64,000 nucleotides of DNA from the NCBI GenBank assembly GCA_024233545.1, contig JACKPL010000001.1, positions 62,001-126,000 of the forward strand. The letters run 5' to 3'. The DNA comes from a bacterium. Its GTDB lineage: Bacteria; Auribacterota; Auribacteria; Auribacterales; Auribacteraceae. The notes under the pieces were generated by a model that had not been told where the DNA came from, searched no databases, and saw only the letters and a list, made by a program, of their open reading frames with translations. A program made the position numbers and the translations under genes. Positions 17,616 through 26,245 of the stretch are shown piece by piece (within the stretch, counting starts at the first letter, position 1; every line of letters begins with the position of its first letter).

Positions 17616-17975
17616 ATGAAATTTATTGTAATTGACGATTCTTCGACAATGCGTCGAATCATATGCAATACCCTCGAACGGTTGGGGTATGACGATGTCA
17701 TAGAGGCGGAAAACGGGCTTGAAGCATTAGGAAAATTACGCGATATCGACGTCATTTTTACCGATTGGAACATGCCGGAAATGGATGGGCTTACTTTTGT
17801 CAAAAGCGTCCGCGCGAGCCAATCATTCAGTACCATACCGATCATAATGATAACTACCGAATCAGGCAAACCGGATATCATCGAAGCTTTAGAAGCAGGG
17901 GTAAATAATTATATCGTAAAACCATTCACTCCTGAAATACTTAGAGAAAAAATTGAAAAAGTATTGCGAAAGTAA
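17616..17975 (+). CDS. cheY: CheY-type single-domain response regulator
   Basis: Stand-alone receiver, 119 residues. Acidic pocket Asp7-Asp8, phospho-acceptor Asp50 (VIFTDWNMPEMDG), Thr in MITTES and Lys in YIVKPFTP. The sequence IDDSSTMRRII and DWNMPEMDGL is strongly CheY-like. It is followed after six bases by CheX, a CheY-P phosphatase, which supports the name. No CheA, MCP or flagellar gene is in the window, so the output may not be flagellar. Confidence 0.88.
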   Translation: MKFIVIDDSSTMRRIICNTLERLGYDDVIEAENGLEALGKLRDIDVIFTDWNMPEMDGLTFVKSVRASQSFSTIPIIMITTESGKPDIIEALEAGVNNYIVKPFTPEILREKIEKVLRK

Positions 17976-17981
17976 CCTATT

Positions 17982-18458
17982 GTGAATGTTGAATATATCA
18001 ATCCATTTATTAAATCTACTATAAATGCCCTTTCTACCATGGCGTTTGTTAATCCTCAGCGAAGCAAACTCTACATTAAAACAGATTTTGAACAAACCAG
18101 CGATATTTCAGGAACCATTGGATTAGCGGGTGAAGCAACTGGATTTGTAACAATCAATTTTCCCGAAAAAATAGCGCTGACGATTGTTAGCAATATGCTT
18201 GGCGAACAAATGAAAAATATTACTCCCGTCGTAAAAGATGCCGTTGGAGAAATTGCGAACATGATTGCTGGAGGCGCAAAAGGAGAACTGATAGAAAAAG
18301 GGTATTCTTTCAAAATTTCTTTGCCGGTAGTGAGTATCGGGAAAAACCATTACACAAATTATGCAAAAGAAAATCCCTGCATCGTTATTCCCTTTATTAT
18401 TCCTGAAGGAGAATTCACGGTCGACGTTGTTTTATCAAGAACAGTGAATATAGCGTGA
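17982..18458 (+). CDS. cheX: CheX-like CheY-P phosphatase
   Basis: CheX/CheC-family phosphatase, 158 residues, starting with GTG. The catalytic-type pair Glu and Asn in VGEIANMIAGGAKGEL (about residues 88-91) corresponds to the CheX ExxN motif. The segment ISLPVVSIGKNH is characteristic of CheX. It lies six bases after cheY, so the pair is almost certainly translated together and acts on the same phospho-protein. Confidence 0.86.
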   Translation: MNVEYINPFIKSTINALSTMAFVNPQRSKLYIKTDFEQTSDISGTIGLAGEATGFVTINFPEKIALTIVSNMLGEQMKNITPVVKDAVGEIANMIAGGAKGELIEKGYSFKISLPVVSIGKNHYTNYAKENPCIVIPFIIPEGEFTVDVVLSRTVNIA

Positions 18459-18567
18459 TGCATTCACTAGGAAAAAAAGGGTTGTTTTCGGTAAATTTAT
18501 ACCCGGTTATCTGCAAGAGCAAAAAAACAAATAATATTCGAGCAGAAACAAAGAGGAAAAAATAAGT

Positions 18568-18612
18568 ATGAAAATTGCTCAATTTGAAATAAATAGAGTT
18601 TATTCACTATAA
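18568..18612 (+). other. 14-codon ORF with good ribosome site
   Basis: ATG at 18568 with AGAGG 11 bases before it, coding MKIAQFEINRVYSL and ending at 18612, 13 bases before the next gene. It could be a leader peptide or the remnant of a longer gene. Nothing proves that it is translated. Confidence 0.3.
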
Positions 18613-18625
18613 GGATAATTGATAA

Positions 18626-19330
18626 ATGCTGAAAATCATTGTGGCCATATGTGTTATGCTTCTGCTCGAAGGCTGTAAAACAGTGCAGACATATTATGAA
18701 ATGACAGACACAACATATGTGTCGTCAAATTATTATATCAATCCGCATCTAGAGAATATCATGGTTAAAAGAGTTTTGTTTGCGCCTCTTAAGAATGAAA
18801 CACTCTATCGGGAAGAGGTAGAAGCATTGGAAAAAACATTCGCAGAACAGTGGAGCGCAATTCATCGATTTGAAGTTATTCCGGCAATGGGTGAGGTACG
18901 AAAAAATCTGCAGGAAGTTGCTTTGCGCGATAAGGGACGCTTCTATAAACTGCTTCTCTATGATATTGGAGAACGGTATAATATCGATGCAATAATTTTT
19001 ACTACAATCACCAGTTTTTTTCCGTATGAACCATGTAAATTAGGCGTCAATGCACAAATGATTCACACTCGGTCAGGTGATGTCCTGTGGGCAATCGATG
19101 AGCAATATGATGGAAACCAGCGTGATGTAGGAAACTTAGCAAAAGAATATTATTATGAGAAACTTCAATTTTCCCATCCGCTTACTGATTGGAAAATTAT
19201 GCTTGTTTCGATGAAATACTTTTCTCAAATGATCGGCAATCATATTGCCGAGACACTTCTCGAAAAAGAAAGAAACCTGCGAATTGATGAATCTCTCTTA
19301 AAAACGGCGACCGCTCTTGAGCTTCCCTGA
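18626..19330 (+). CDS. Predicted lipoprotein, CsgG/LpoB-like shape
   Basis: A 234-residue lipoprotein. The signal peptide ends in LLLEGC with Cys17 as likely lipidated residue (Glu at -2 is unusual). After a short linker comes a globular domain with VKRVLFAPLKNETLYREEVEALEKTFAEQW and YNIDAIIFTTITSFFPYEPCKLGVNAQMIHTRSGDVLW. This order (conserved ‘P-L-K/N’ strand, helix, then ‘DAI’ strand, then ‘R-G-x-V-L-W’ strand) resembles CsgG/LpoB/TolB-N-type periplasmic lipoproteins. I do not recognise the exact family. It is separated by 167 bases from cheX and convergent with the SDR gene. Confidence 0.6.
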   Translation: MLKIIVAICVMLLLEGCKTVQTYYEMTDTTYVSSNYYINPHLENIMVKRVLFAPLKNETLYREEVEALEKTFAEQWSAIHRFEVIPAMGEVRKNLQEVALRDKGRFYKLLLYDIGERYNIDAIIFTTITSFFPYEPCKLGVNAQMIHTRSGDVLWAIDEQYDGNQRDVGNLAKEYYYEKLQFSHPLTDWKIMLVSMKYFSQMIGNHIAETLLEKERNLRIDESLLKTATALELP

Positions 19331-19343
19331 TCCTAAAAATGTG

Positions 19344-20111
19344 TTAAAAACCTGAGAACGCAAGGAATCCTCCATCGACGGGAATAGCTGTGCCTGATAC
19401 AAAGCTCGATTCATCCGATGCAAGAAATGTTGCGGCTCCGCATAATTCTTCCACAGCACCTAATCGTCTCATTGGAGTATGGCGGATTATATTTTCGACT
19501 CGCTTCGGGTCACTTAATGCTTTTTTATTCAGTTCTGTTGGGAACACGCCGGGCAAAAGTGCGTTTACACGCACACCGCGCGAACACCATTCGGAAGAGA
19601 GGCATTGTGTAAGCATGGCAACTCCCGATTTACTGACGCAGTACGGCATTGTTTGAGATAATGCTACCGCCGACCCAAGCGATCCAATGTTGATAATACT
19701 CCCTTTTTCTCGTGAAAGCATGGCGCGTCCAACAATTTGATTTGCGATGAAGGTTCCGGTGAGGTTTGTGTTTATTACAGTGTGCCATTCTTCTAGTGAA
19801 ATATCTTCTGCAGGTTTTTTGATATATATGCCGGCAACACAGGCAAGCACATCAATACGTTTTTTTTCTCCGATAATGTGAGTGCATGTGCGTTCGACTT
19901 GCTCTGCAGAGGTTATATCGGTTGTGAGCGGTTCGTCCCAGCAGTTTCCCATTGCCTTCAATTCGTTAATTGTTGCGGAGACTTTCTCCATTGAGCGGCT
20001 GGTTGTAATGACTGTTGCTCCTTCTTTAACAAAACCGATTGACAATGCTTTGCCGATTCCACTCGTTCCGCCAATTACCAAGATAACTTTTTCAGATAAA
20101 CGATGTGCCAT
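19344..20111 (-). CDS. Short-chain dehydrogenase/reductase
   Basis: Classical SDR, 255 residues, NAD(P)-dependent oxidoreductase. The nucleotide-binding motif GGTSGIG is at 14-20, the NAG-like segment is VAGIY, and the catalytic Ser (IGSLGS), Tyr and Lys (MPYCVSK, about 157 and 161) are all present. The C-terminus FVSGTAIPVDGGFLAFSGF is typical of the FabG-like group. Substrate cannot be assigned. It follows the PP-loop gene on the same strand after 42 bases. Confidence 0.88.
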   Translation of the reverse strand: MAHRLSEKVILVIGGTSGIGKALSIGFVKEGATVITTSRSMEKVSATINELKAMGNCWDEPLTTDITSAEQVERTCTHIIGEKKRIDVLACVAGIYIKKPAEDISLEEWHTVINTNLTGTFIANQIVGRAMLSREKGSIINIGSLGSAVALSQTMPYCVSKSGVAMLTQCLSSEWCSRGVRVNALLPGVFPTELNKKALSDPKRVENIIRHTPMRRLGAVEELCGAATFLASDESSFVSGTAIPVDGGFLAFSGF

Positions 20112-20153
20112 TGAAGCCCCTTTCGCGGTTGCGAAAAAATATCGGTGAATGTT

Positions 20154-21134
20154 TCATAATGAAACAAGGTATTGTGCAGATTCTCTTGCAGAGAGAGGGG
20201 AGGAAAATATAGTTTTTGATATCTCACGAGACGGCCATGTTAGTGTAACGCGAGCTTGGTCTATGTTTTTACAATACCGCAAAAGTATGTTGCTCGCAAG
20301 CAGAATGTCTGTTTCATCAGCAGGATTTATTAGGACAGCGGTCGGCCCGTTAATATCTGGTGGAAAAAGGAGGATATCATGTGCAGATGCGTGTGATTCG
20401 AGCAGGGTATTTTCCGTTTCGTTTCTGCCGACGATCAGTTTGTCTCCATGAGGCAGTCGAAAATGACGCCCGATTTTGAGCAAATTCATATCGCGCTCGT
20501 TTGCGTTAGGGGAATGTTCTAAAAGCTCGCGCAATTTACTGCTGAACCCTGAATACGTTAACAGGCATCCTCCTGCCGGCGATTCCCATTCCGTTAAACC
20601 GTATTTTTCTGCTAACTTGATTTGCGGTTTGCGTGAACGCCCTTCAAAGGCATAGAGTTTTGTACGGTCGATCAACCCCTTTTCTTCCATAGGGGTGATA
20701 GGCAGTAATTGTGCACTCAAAGGGCGTATGATGTACTCTTTGTATCCAGATTCGTTTGCTACAAGCTCCAGAGCTTGGCGTGTTTGCGATTTAGGGCGTT
20801 GCCCGAGCACTTCGCCGGTAAAGATGAAATCTGCTCCGATTTCTTTCATCAGGCGCCCTGCTGTCCGTAACATGAGCGTGTGGCAATCGATGCAGGGGTT
20901 CATGTTTTTCCCATAGCCGTATTTCGGTTTCTTAACGAGTGGCAAGTGGTTATGGGTAATATTCAATGCACTGAATGATATGCCAAGCATTTCAGACACT
21001 TTCCTTCCCTTTTTTGCGCTGAAGAAAGGAGTTTCATACGAAACGCCGTGAACCGTAATTCCCTGATCTTGTAGTACTCGAACGGCAAGCATGCTGTCTA
21101 ACCCGCCGGACAATAATCCTATTCCAGTAGTCAT
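20154..21134 (-). CDS. PP-loop ATPase, MnmA/ThiI-like putative tRNA-thiolation protein
   Basis: Adenine-nucleotide alpha-hydrolase (PP-loop) protein, 326 residues. The motif LSGGLDS is at residues 8-14. NPCIDCH (about 79-85) and FTGEVLGQRPKSQ match the family often annotated as tRNA thiouridylase or tRNA-methyltransferase-like, followed by EGRSRKPQI and SPAGGCLLT. The C-terminal third (HFRLPHGDKLIVGRNETEN) resembles a small NFACT-R/DUF814-like module. Characterised PP-loop relatives activate tRNA uridines for sulfur transfer; that role is inference here. It is followed by an SDR gene. Confidence 0.7.
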   Translation of the reverse strand: MTTGIGLLSGGLDSMLAVRVLQDQGITVHGVSYETPFFSAKKGRKVSEMLGISFSALNITHNHLPLVKKPKYGYGKNMNPCIDCHTLMLRTAGRLMKEIGADFIFTGEVLGQRPKSQTRQALELVANESGYKEYIIRPLSAQLLPITPMEEKGLIDRTKLYAFEGRSRKPQIKLAEKYGLTEWESPAGGCLLTYSGFSSKLRELLEHSPNANERDMNLLKIGRHFRLPHGDKLIVGRNETENTLLESHASAHDILLFPPDINGPTAVLINPADETDILLASNILLRYCKNIDQARVTLTWPSREISKTIFSSPLSARESAQYLVSL

Positions 21135-21296
21135 GTCAGATAATCCTTATTTTAATGTATATAAATATATAAGCCTAGCGTTCAAATTTTACAAGAGAAG
21201 AAAACATAAATATCTTGTACTTTGTAACTTTTATCTTGTCTGAAAATGTAGTGTTGGAGTAATGTGTAGATGAATATTTATGTGAGGCACCATACC

Positions 21297-21872
21297 ATGA
21301 ATGAAAAAGAAATACTTGATTTTATTGCCGAATCTGGTCAATTGAAGCGTGTGAAGCGGAGCGGATGGTGGGTTGCAGGCGTTGCAGACCCCGAATCTGT
21401 CGCTGACCATTCATTCAGAACCGGCATTGTCGGTCACATCTTAGCTCGATTAGAGAACGTTGATCCGTACAAAGTTATGCTGATGACGCTTTATAACGAT
21501 ATCCATGAAACACGTGTGAACGACCTGCATAAAATCGGACACCGTTATATTGATTTCAAATTAGTTGAAAAAGCGGTTCAAAAAGAGCAACTTAACACAG
21601 AAAAAGGGTTTAAAAAAGAAATCGCACATGCACTCGATGAACTCCATGCGCAAGTATCTCCTGAAAGCATTGTTGCCCGTGATGCAGATATACTCGAATG
21701 CATCATTCAAGGAAAAGAATATTACGATTTCGGGGTTTCGCAGGCAAGCGAATGGTTTAATGAAAAATATTCACTGCTTAAAACAGCGTCTGCAAAAAAA
21801 TTGTATGAATATATTATAACAAACTGGCATTCTGCCGAATGGCGCCGCAACCTAAAACGATTCGATAGATAA
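21297..21872 (+). CDS. HD-domain hydrolase, HDDC2/YfbR-like
   Basis: HD-superfamily metal-dependent phosphohydrolase. The metal ligands appear as His in ADHSFRTGIVGH, His-Asp-type in LYNDIHETRVNDL and a distal Asp in VARDADILECI. The VKRSGWWVAGVADPESVADHSFR segment is characteristic of the HDDC2/YfbR 5'-deoxynucleotidase-like branch. An in-frame ATG at 21270 is also possible; 21297 is chosen because the family begins at about this point (MNEKEILDFI) and GTGAGG lies before it. It is five bases upstream of the SpoU methyltransferase gene. Substrate is inferred. Confidence 0.83.
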   Translation: MNEKEILDFIAESGQLKRVKRSGWWVAGVADPESVADHSFRTGIVGHILARLENVDPYKVMLMTLYNDIHETRVNDLHKIGHRYIDFKLVEKAVQKEQLNTEKGFKKEIAHALDELHAQVSPESIVARDADILECIIQGKEYYDFGVSQASEWFNEKYSLLKTASAKKLYEYIITNWHSAEWRRNLKRFDR

Positions 21873-21877
21873 CTACC

Positions 21878-22669
21878 GTGAGAACGATAAAAGAAATTCG
21901 CCGGCTTCTTTCAGATACGTCATACAGGGCGGAAATGCAGTCTTGTATCGCTGAAGGGAAAAAAATAGTTGCGGATTTCTTGAGGCATCCTCAAAGCGTT
22001 GCATATTGTGTTATCGACTCTGGACGGTATTCGTCCGATGATCAGCTTAAAGATATTCTCAAGCGAGTGTATGAACAAGAAATACCTGTTTCTTTTGTGG
22101 AAAGTAAAACATTGATGCGCATGTCGACGCTCAAAACGAACCAAGGAATTCTTGCTGAAATTCGCATTCCGCGCCATGATCTCGCTCTAGTGCTTAAAAA
22201 TGAACAACTACTCCTCGTAGTAGGAGATGCTATTCAAGACCCAAGCAATGTTGGTGTTCTAGTACGAAATGCGTTGGCATTTAATAGCCAAGCAGTCATT
22301 TTTACATCCGGTTCGGCGGATGTATATGCACCCAAAGGTTTGCGTGCCGCAAGCGGCAGTGTGTTGGATATACCAATTTTTTATATGACATGCGATGATT
22401 TAATGGAATTGAAAAAAAAATCGGTCTATTTTATGGCCGCATCGCTCGATGGAGCACGGGCGATCAAGTCCATAACTTCCATACCATCACATACTGCTGT
22501 TGTATTCGGCAATGAAGGTTCGGGTGTAAATCAATTTCTTATCCGCCGGTCCGACACTACTTTTTACATTCCCATAAATGAGCGGATCAATTCCCTTAAC
22601 ATTACGTCTGCGGCGGCTGTGGCTCTTTATCATATCGAGTCGCTACGGTACACAGCTCCTCCTCAATGA
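21878..22669 (+). CDS. SpoU/TrmH-family RNA 2'-O-methyltransferase
   Basis: SPOUT methyltransferase with trefoil-knot fold, 263 residues, starting with GTG. The N-terminal part is a substrate-binding region with TLKTNQGILAEIRIP (about residues 85-100). The catalytic part has the three motifs: LVVGDAIQDPSNVGVLVRNA, VVFGNEGSGV and IPINERINSLNITSAAAVALY. The family methylates ribose in rRNA or tRNA. It starts five bases after the HD gene, so the two form an operon. Its end is convergent with the small hypothetical gene. Confidence 0.9.
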   Translation: MRTIKEIRRLLSDTSYRAEMQSCIAEGKKIVADFLRHPQSVAYCVIDSGRYSSDDQLKDILKRVYEQEIPVSFVESKTLMRMSTLKTNQGILAEIRIPRHDLALVLKNEQLLLVVGDAIQDPSNVGVLVRNALAFNSQAVIFTSGSADVYAPKGLRAASGSVLDIPIFYMTCDDLMELKKKSVYFMAASLDGARAIKSITSIPSHTAVVFGNEGSGVNQFLIRRSDTTFYIPINERINSLNITSAAAVALYHIESLRYTAPPQ

Positions 22670-22714
22670 TAAAAAAGGGAATCATTATGAATTCCGGTAC
22701 GCCATGCATATGAT

Positions 22715-23146
22715 TTACTGTTCAATCACGGATTCCGTTTCCTTTACCCAGCGCCCCTCTTTCCAATTTTTTTGCTGGGTGGCATACATATAATACCCGA
22801 GCCATAGCTGTGCCGGGTTTTGTATGGCAGGGTCTGATAAGGTTTTCATGAAATAAAGGAATCCTTCAATGAGTTCGTCGTATTTGGCGGTTGTATTTTC
22901 CATAATCATTCCTTGAAGCTGGTCAATCCGCGGCAACCATACAATGCCGTACAAATCGATATCGCGAGGAAGATTGTATTGATGTTCAATATCGGACCAT
23001 TGAAGTTTTCCTCCAACCTCTTGATAAATAATAGGGCAGATTAAGTCCCGCGCTCCTACGTACCACCAATCACCCGATTCCGGCCGCCAGTTGACTTGCA
23101 GGTCTTTTGATTTTCGGCACATTCGAACATATTCCCGCGTAAACAT
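22715..23146 (-). CDS. Conserved hypothetical protein, 143 residues
   Basis: I do not recognise the family. The ATG at 23146 has AAAGGAGGG upstream, so it is preferred to a longer ORF reaching 23275. The protein is rich in tryptophan and tyrosine (VNWRPESGDWWYVGARDLI, LWLGYYMYATQQKNWKEGRW), with charged helices and no signal peptide or membrane segment. The pattern is reminiscent of short phage- or mobile-element-associated proteins, but that is only an impression. It sits in an AT-rich stretch together with the next small gene. Confidence 0.62.
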   Translation of the reverse strand: MFTREYVRMCRKSKDLQVNWRPESGDWWYVGARDLICPIIYQEVGGKLQWSDIEHQYNLPRDIDLYGIVWLPRIDQLQGMIMENTTAKYDELIEGFLYFMKTLSDPAIQNPAQLWLGYYMYATQQKNWKEGRWVKETESVIEQ

Positions 23147-23258
23147 ATGGTGTCCCTCCTTTGTTCGATTAGATAAATTATAGTCTAATGATTTAATCAT
23201 TAGCAAGACAATTATGCTCTTGCTAAGCATTAAAATGCATTTATATTTAACTTTATAA

Positions 23259-23555
23259 TCATAATTTATCGCCACGAATCCATAATATAACCGGTATTGT
23301 TACATTGCGGATGTTTACGACAAGCTTTTTTGCAAAAAAATCTTTATCGCTAATCAAAACTTTTTTTTCTCTATTATAAAATAGGTTGTGAAAAGTATTG
23401 AGCTCACCATATACATGTGCTTCTTCCATAATTGCGTAATGTGCGCCGCATATGCATAATCGATATTCGTTAATAATCTGATGAATTATTTTGCATGCAG
23501 TAGTGCAAAAAGGGCATTCAATCATCTCTTTCGAATATTTTTTCATATACATCAT
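23259..23555 (-). CDS. Small putative zinc-ribbon protein
   Basis: An unrecognised protein of about 98 residues. Four cysteines in the pattern CPFCTTAC then CICG form a likely zinc ribbon in the N-terminal third; the rest is mixed alpha/beta with basic residues. The open frame extends to 23612 only with a TTG start. ATG codons at 23555 and 23546 are more likely, but no good ribosome site supports either, so the start is uncertain. It is upstream of the 143-residue gene on the same strand, 112 bases away. Confidence 0.42.
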   Translation of the reverse strand: MMYMKKYSKEMIECPFCTTACKIIHQIINEYRLCICGAHYAIMEEAHVYGELNTFHNLFYNREKKVLISDKDFFAKKLVVNIRNVTIPVILWIRGDKL

Positions 23556-24091
23556 TTGCGTTTTTTTGCTTTTCACCTTTCGATAAATACAGTGACTATT
23601 TATAGACAACAAATAAAGATATTTTGCGAATTAAAAAATAGGTAAAATCCTTTAAAAGTATATAAATACTTATGAATAGGGATGATATGATTGAATAAAA
23701 AATGCAGGCTGGAATGAAAAAATTTCATCAATTTTTTCAAATTTTTTTTATTGTTCCATAAGTATCTTTATATAAACAGATTACATTTGTTTTGCTTGGT
23801 TAATTTGTTTTAATATACCGATGAAATCAATATCTTGTGCTTTATAAAATTTTTTTTGAATATCCGGCTACTATATGTAGTCTATTTCTACGTTAGTATA
23901 ATGAGTATACAGATTTGTTCTGCAAGAAAGTCTTTTGATAGTGTTTTTGTTTAAGTAACTATACAAAATGTTGTGTGATTCAGCTTTTTAAAAGAAAAAA
24001 ACAAAAAATATTTGAAAACTTTCAGATGGAGTATTAGTATTCCATATAGCGTATTTGGGTATAAACTTTATTATCAGCGGAGAGGAAAACA
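23556..24091. other. AT-rich intergenic region of about 535 bases
   Basis: No credible gene. It lies between divergent genes and is very A/T-rich. It holds a perfect inverted repeat TGAAAAAATT/AATTTTTTCA with a five-base loop at 23715-23739 followed by a run of T, and a shorter AAGTAT/ATACTT repeat near 23657. I see no confident promoter for the gene at 24092. Confidence 0.6.
23715..23739. repeat. AT-rich inverted repeat followed by T-run
   Basis: Two 10-base arms, TGAAAAAATT and AATTTTTTCA, around the loop TCATC, followed on the + strand by a T-rich tract. It looks like a weak terminator but lies between two divergent genes, where a terminator has no obvious use. Confidence 0.5.
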
Positions 24092-24703
24092 ATGAAAAAT
24101 CTAAAAGTGAGTATTGCGAGTTTGATTGTCAGCTTATTATCGTCCACCGTAATGGCGGAGACATTTCTATTGGATGATTTTGAGTCTCCCGGGAACACTT
24201 TATTTTCGAAAGAAGGCGTATATAAAAGAGATCCAAGCGATGCTAAAAAAGGGTCAACAACCAAAGAAGCGTTTAGCGGTGAAAAGTCTTTGTACATCGC
24301 ATACAAAAAAGAAGCTGAAGGTTTTTGCGGATATTATATTCACCTTAAAGCTAATAATCGTTTTTTTGATGGCTCCAAATACACAAAAATTACTTTTATG
24401 GTTAAGGGAAAAGAAGGCGGCGAAAAATTTCAGTTAGGATTAGCTGATAAAGCATGGTTTGAGATTGATGATTCGGTTAAATCACCTAATATCGGCGAAT
24501 TTTTACCTGCTAAAAACAAAGATGCCGGGTTAACGACAGAATGGCAAAAAGCGGAAATACCGCTCCAAACATTTGTTGATATACGAAGCGGTGATTTCGA
24601 TTTAACTCAGCTTGGTGCTATGGCATTTTGCTTTGAGCCCGCTTGTTTTGAAGATGGTACAGGAAAAGGGGTTATTTACATTGACGACATTTCATTTGAA
24701 TAA
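24092..24703 (+). CDS. Exported protein with carbohydrate-binding-like jelly-roll domain
   Basis: A secreted protein of 203 residues. The signal peptide is probably cut after Ala22. The mature protein begins ETFLLDDFES and has SGEKSLYIAYKKE, GSKYTKITFMVKGKE and FCFEPA...GVIYIDDISFE, the layout of CBM11/galactose-binding-like beta-sandwich domains where a D-F-E start and a Y-I-D-D end bracket the fold. Many bacterial surface proteins carry such domains. GGAGAGG precedes the ATG. It ends 24 bases before the DUF4139 lipoprotein, so the two probably form an operon. Ligand unknown. Confidence 0.7.
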   Translation: MKNLKVSIASLIVSLLSSTVMAETFLLDDFESPGNTLFSKEGVYKRDPSDAKKGSTTKEAFSGEKSLYIAYKKEAEGFCGYYIHLKANNRFFDGSKYTKITFMVKGKEGGEKFQLGLADKAWFEIDDSVKSPNIGEFLPAKNKDAGLTTEWQKAEIPLQTFVDIRSGDFDLTQLGAMAFCFEPACFEDGTGKGVIYIDDISFE

Positions 24704-24727
24704 GATGTTGTCTGAGAGGTGCATGGA

Positions 24728-26176
24728 ATGATCAGTTGCTTTGGGTTCAGGCAATTTTATAGAGTTGTGTTCGGCGTCGGTATTGCAATAGTATTTGCAT
24801 CATCCGGATGTGCCGAAAAAGAAACAACACCGGTTTCAAGCGATGTGCAAACAGGGGTGTCGCTAACCGTTTATAATTCAAATTTAGCGTTGGTCAAAGA
24901 CACGCGCTCTGTTGATATTCAGCCGGATGTTTCCTGTATTCAGTTCATGGATGTCGCGAGCCAGATAATTCCTACCTCTGTACATGTTAAATCTCTTACC
25001 GAGCCATCAGCGTTGACCGTGCTAGAGCAGAATTATGAGTTTGACCTGATGAGCCCGCAGAAGCTTATGGATAAATATGTAGGAAAAGAAGTCAAACTTA
25101 TTTTTAAAAGCGAAATTGACGGAAGAGAAGAAGAACGAACAGCAATCCTCCTGAGCAATAACCAAAGCCCTGTGTATAAAATTGATAATGAAATACACCT
25201 TGGCTTTCCGGGAAGAGTTATTCTACCGAAAATTCCCGATAACCTTCTTGCTCAACCCACATTAGTGTGGATGGTGAAAAATTCTGGGTCGGAGAACCAT
25301 GCGGTGGAAGTATCATATCTAACGGGAGGAGTGTCTTGGAAATGCGATTATGTTCTGGTTATTTCCCTCGATGAAAAGATGATGGACTTAACGTCTTGGA
25401 TATCAATCGATAATCGGAGTGGAACAACCTATAATGAAGCAAATGTTCAGCTTGTTGCTGGAGATGTGATGCGTGTTCAGCCGCCTATGGTCAACGACGA
25501 GAGAATGTATATGATGGAAGCGGCGGCGGCACCGCGCCAAAAGCAGTTTTCCGAAGAAACTTTTTTTGAATACCACCTGTATACTCTTGATCGGCAATCA
25601 ACGATTAAGGATAACCAGATCAAGCAGATCACGTTGTTTGAAACAACAGGCGTTCCGTTGAAAAAAGTCTATAAAATGTTTGGACAGAGGTATTACTACA
25701 CATCTTCATACGGCAATTCTAGTAATGAAGTGCCGGTTGAAGTGGTAATTGAGTTTTCAAATACAAAAGAGAATAGCCTCGGTATTCCGCTACCAAAAGG
25801 AGTGATACGGACGTATAAGGCTGATAGCAGAGGATGTATTCAGTTTACTGGCGAAAATACCATAAACCATACACCCAAAGATGAAACAGTATCTTTAAAA
25901 ATTGGCGATGCGTTTGATATTAAAGCAGAACGGAAACAGCTCGATTATCGCAAAATCCGCGCTGATTTGCATCAGGTGCAATGGGAAATTACCGTTAAGA
26001 ATCATAAGGATGAAGATATCACGTTAATTGCAGAAGAAAGTTTGCCCGGCGATTGGAAAATTATTGAAACTTCAGCTGAATATGAAAAAGTTGAAGCGAA
26101 TATTATCCATTTTTCAATTCCGGTTAAAGCTAATGGGGAAGCACAAGTCGTTTATACCGTCCAGATCAAATATTAA
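24728..26176 (+). CDS. DUF4139-family lipoprotein
   Basis: A 482-residue predicted lipoprotein; the signal peptide ends in FASSGC with Cys28. The body has the family features: LTVYNSNLALVKDTRSVDI at the N-terminus, SPQKLMDKYVGKEVKL, and a central VSYLTGGVSWKCDYVLVI segment typical of DUF4139. The C-terminal beta domain has WEITVKNHKDEDITLIAEESLPGDW. The ATG at 24728 is preferred over a GTG at 24719 because AGAGGTGC sits just before it. Family function is unknown; members are mostly exported and beta-rich. Confidence 0.82.
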   Translation: MISCFGFRQFYRVVFGVGIAIVFASSGCAEKETTPVSSDVQTGVSLTVYNSNLALVKDTRSVDIQPDVSCIQFMDVASQIIPTSVHVKSLTEPSALTVLEQNYEFDLMSPQKLMDKYVGKEVKLIFKSEIDGREEERTAILLSNNQSPVYKIDNEIHLGFPGRVILPKIPDNLLAQPTLVWMVKNSGSENHAVEVSYLTGGVSWKCDYVLVISLDEKMMDLTSWISIDNRSGTTYNEANVQLVAGDVMRVQPPMVNDERMYMMEAAAAPRQKQFSEETFFEYHLYTLDRQSTIKDNQIKQITLFETTGVPLKKVYKMFGQRYYYTSSYGNSSNEVPVEVVIEFSNTKENSLGIPLPKGVIRTYKADSRGCIQFTGENTINHTPKDETVSLKIGDAFDIKAERKQLDYRKIRADLHQVQWEITVKNHKDEDITLIAEESLPGDWKIIETSAEYEKVEANIIHFSIPVKANGEAQVVYTVQIKY

Positions 26177-26245
26177 TCCTCATAAATTTTCTTTCCCAGC
26201 AATACTGCAACACAATGCAGTGAGAGTTTAAAAGGGAATTGTTTT

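Noticed and set aside
26177..26245. SAM-type riboswitch before mtnP
   Set aside because: The gap is too short and has no conserved stems.
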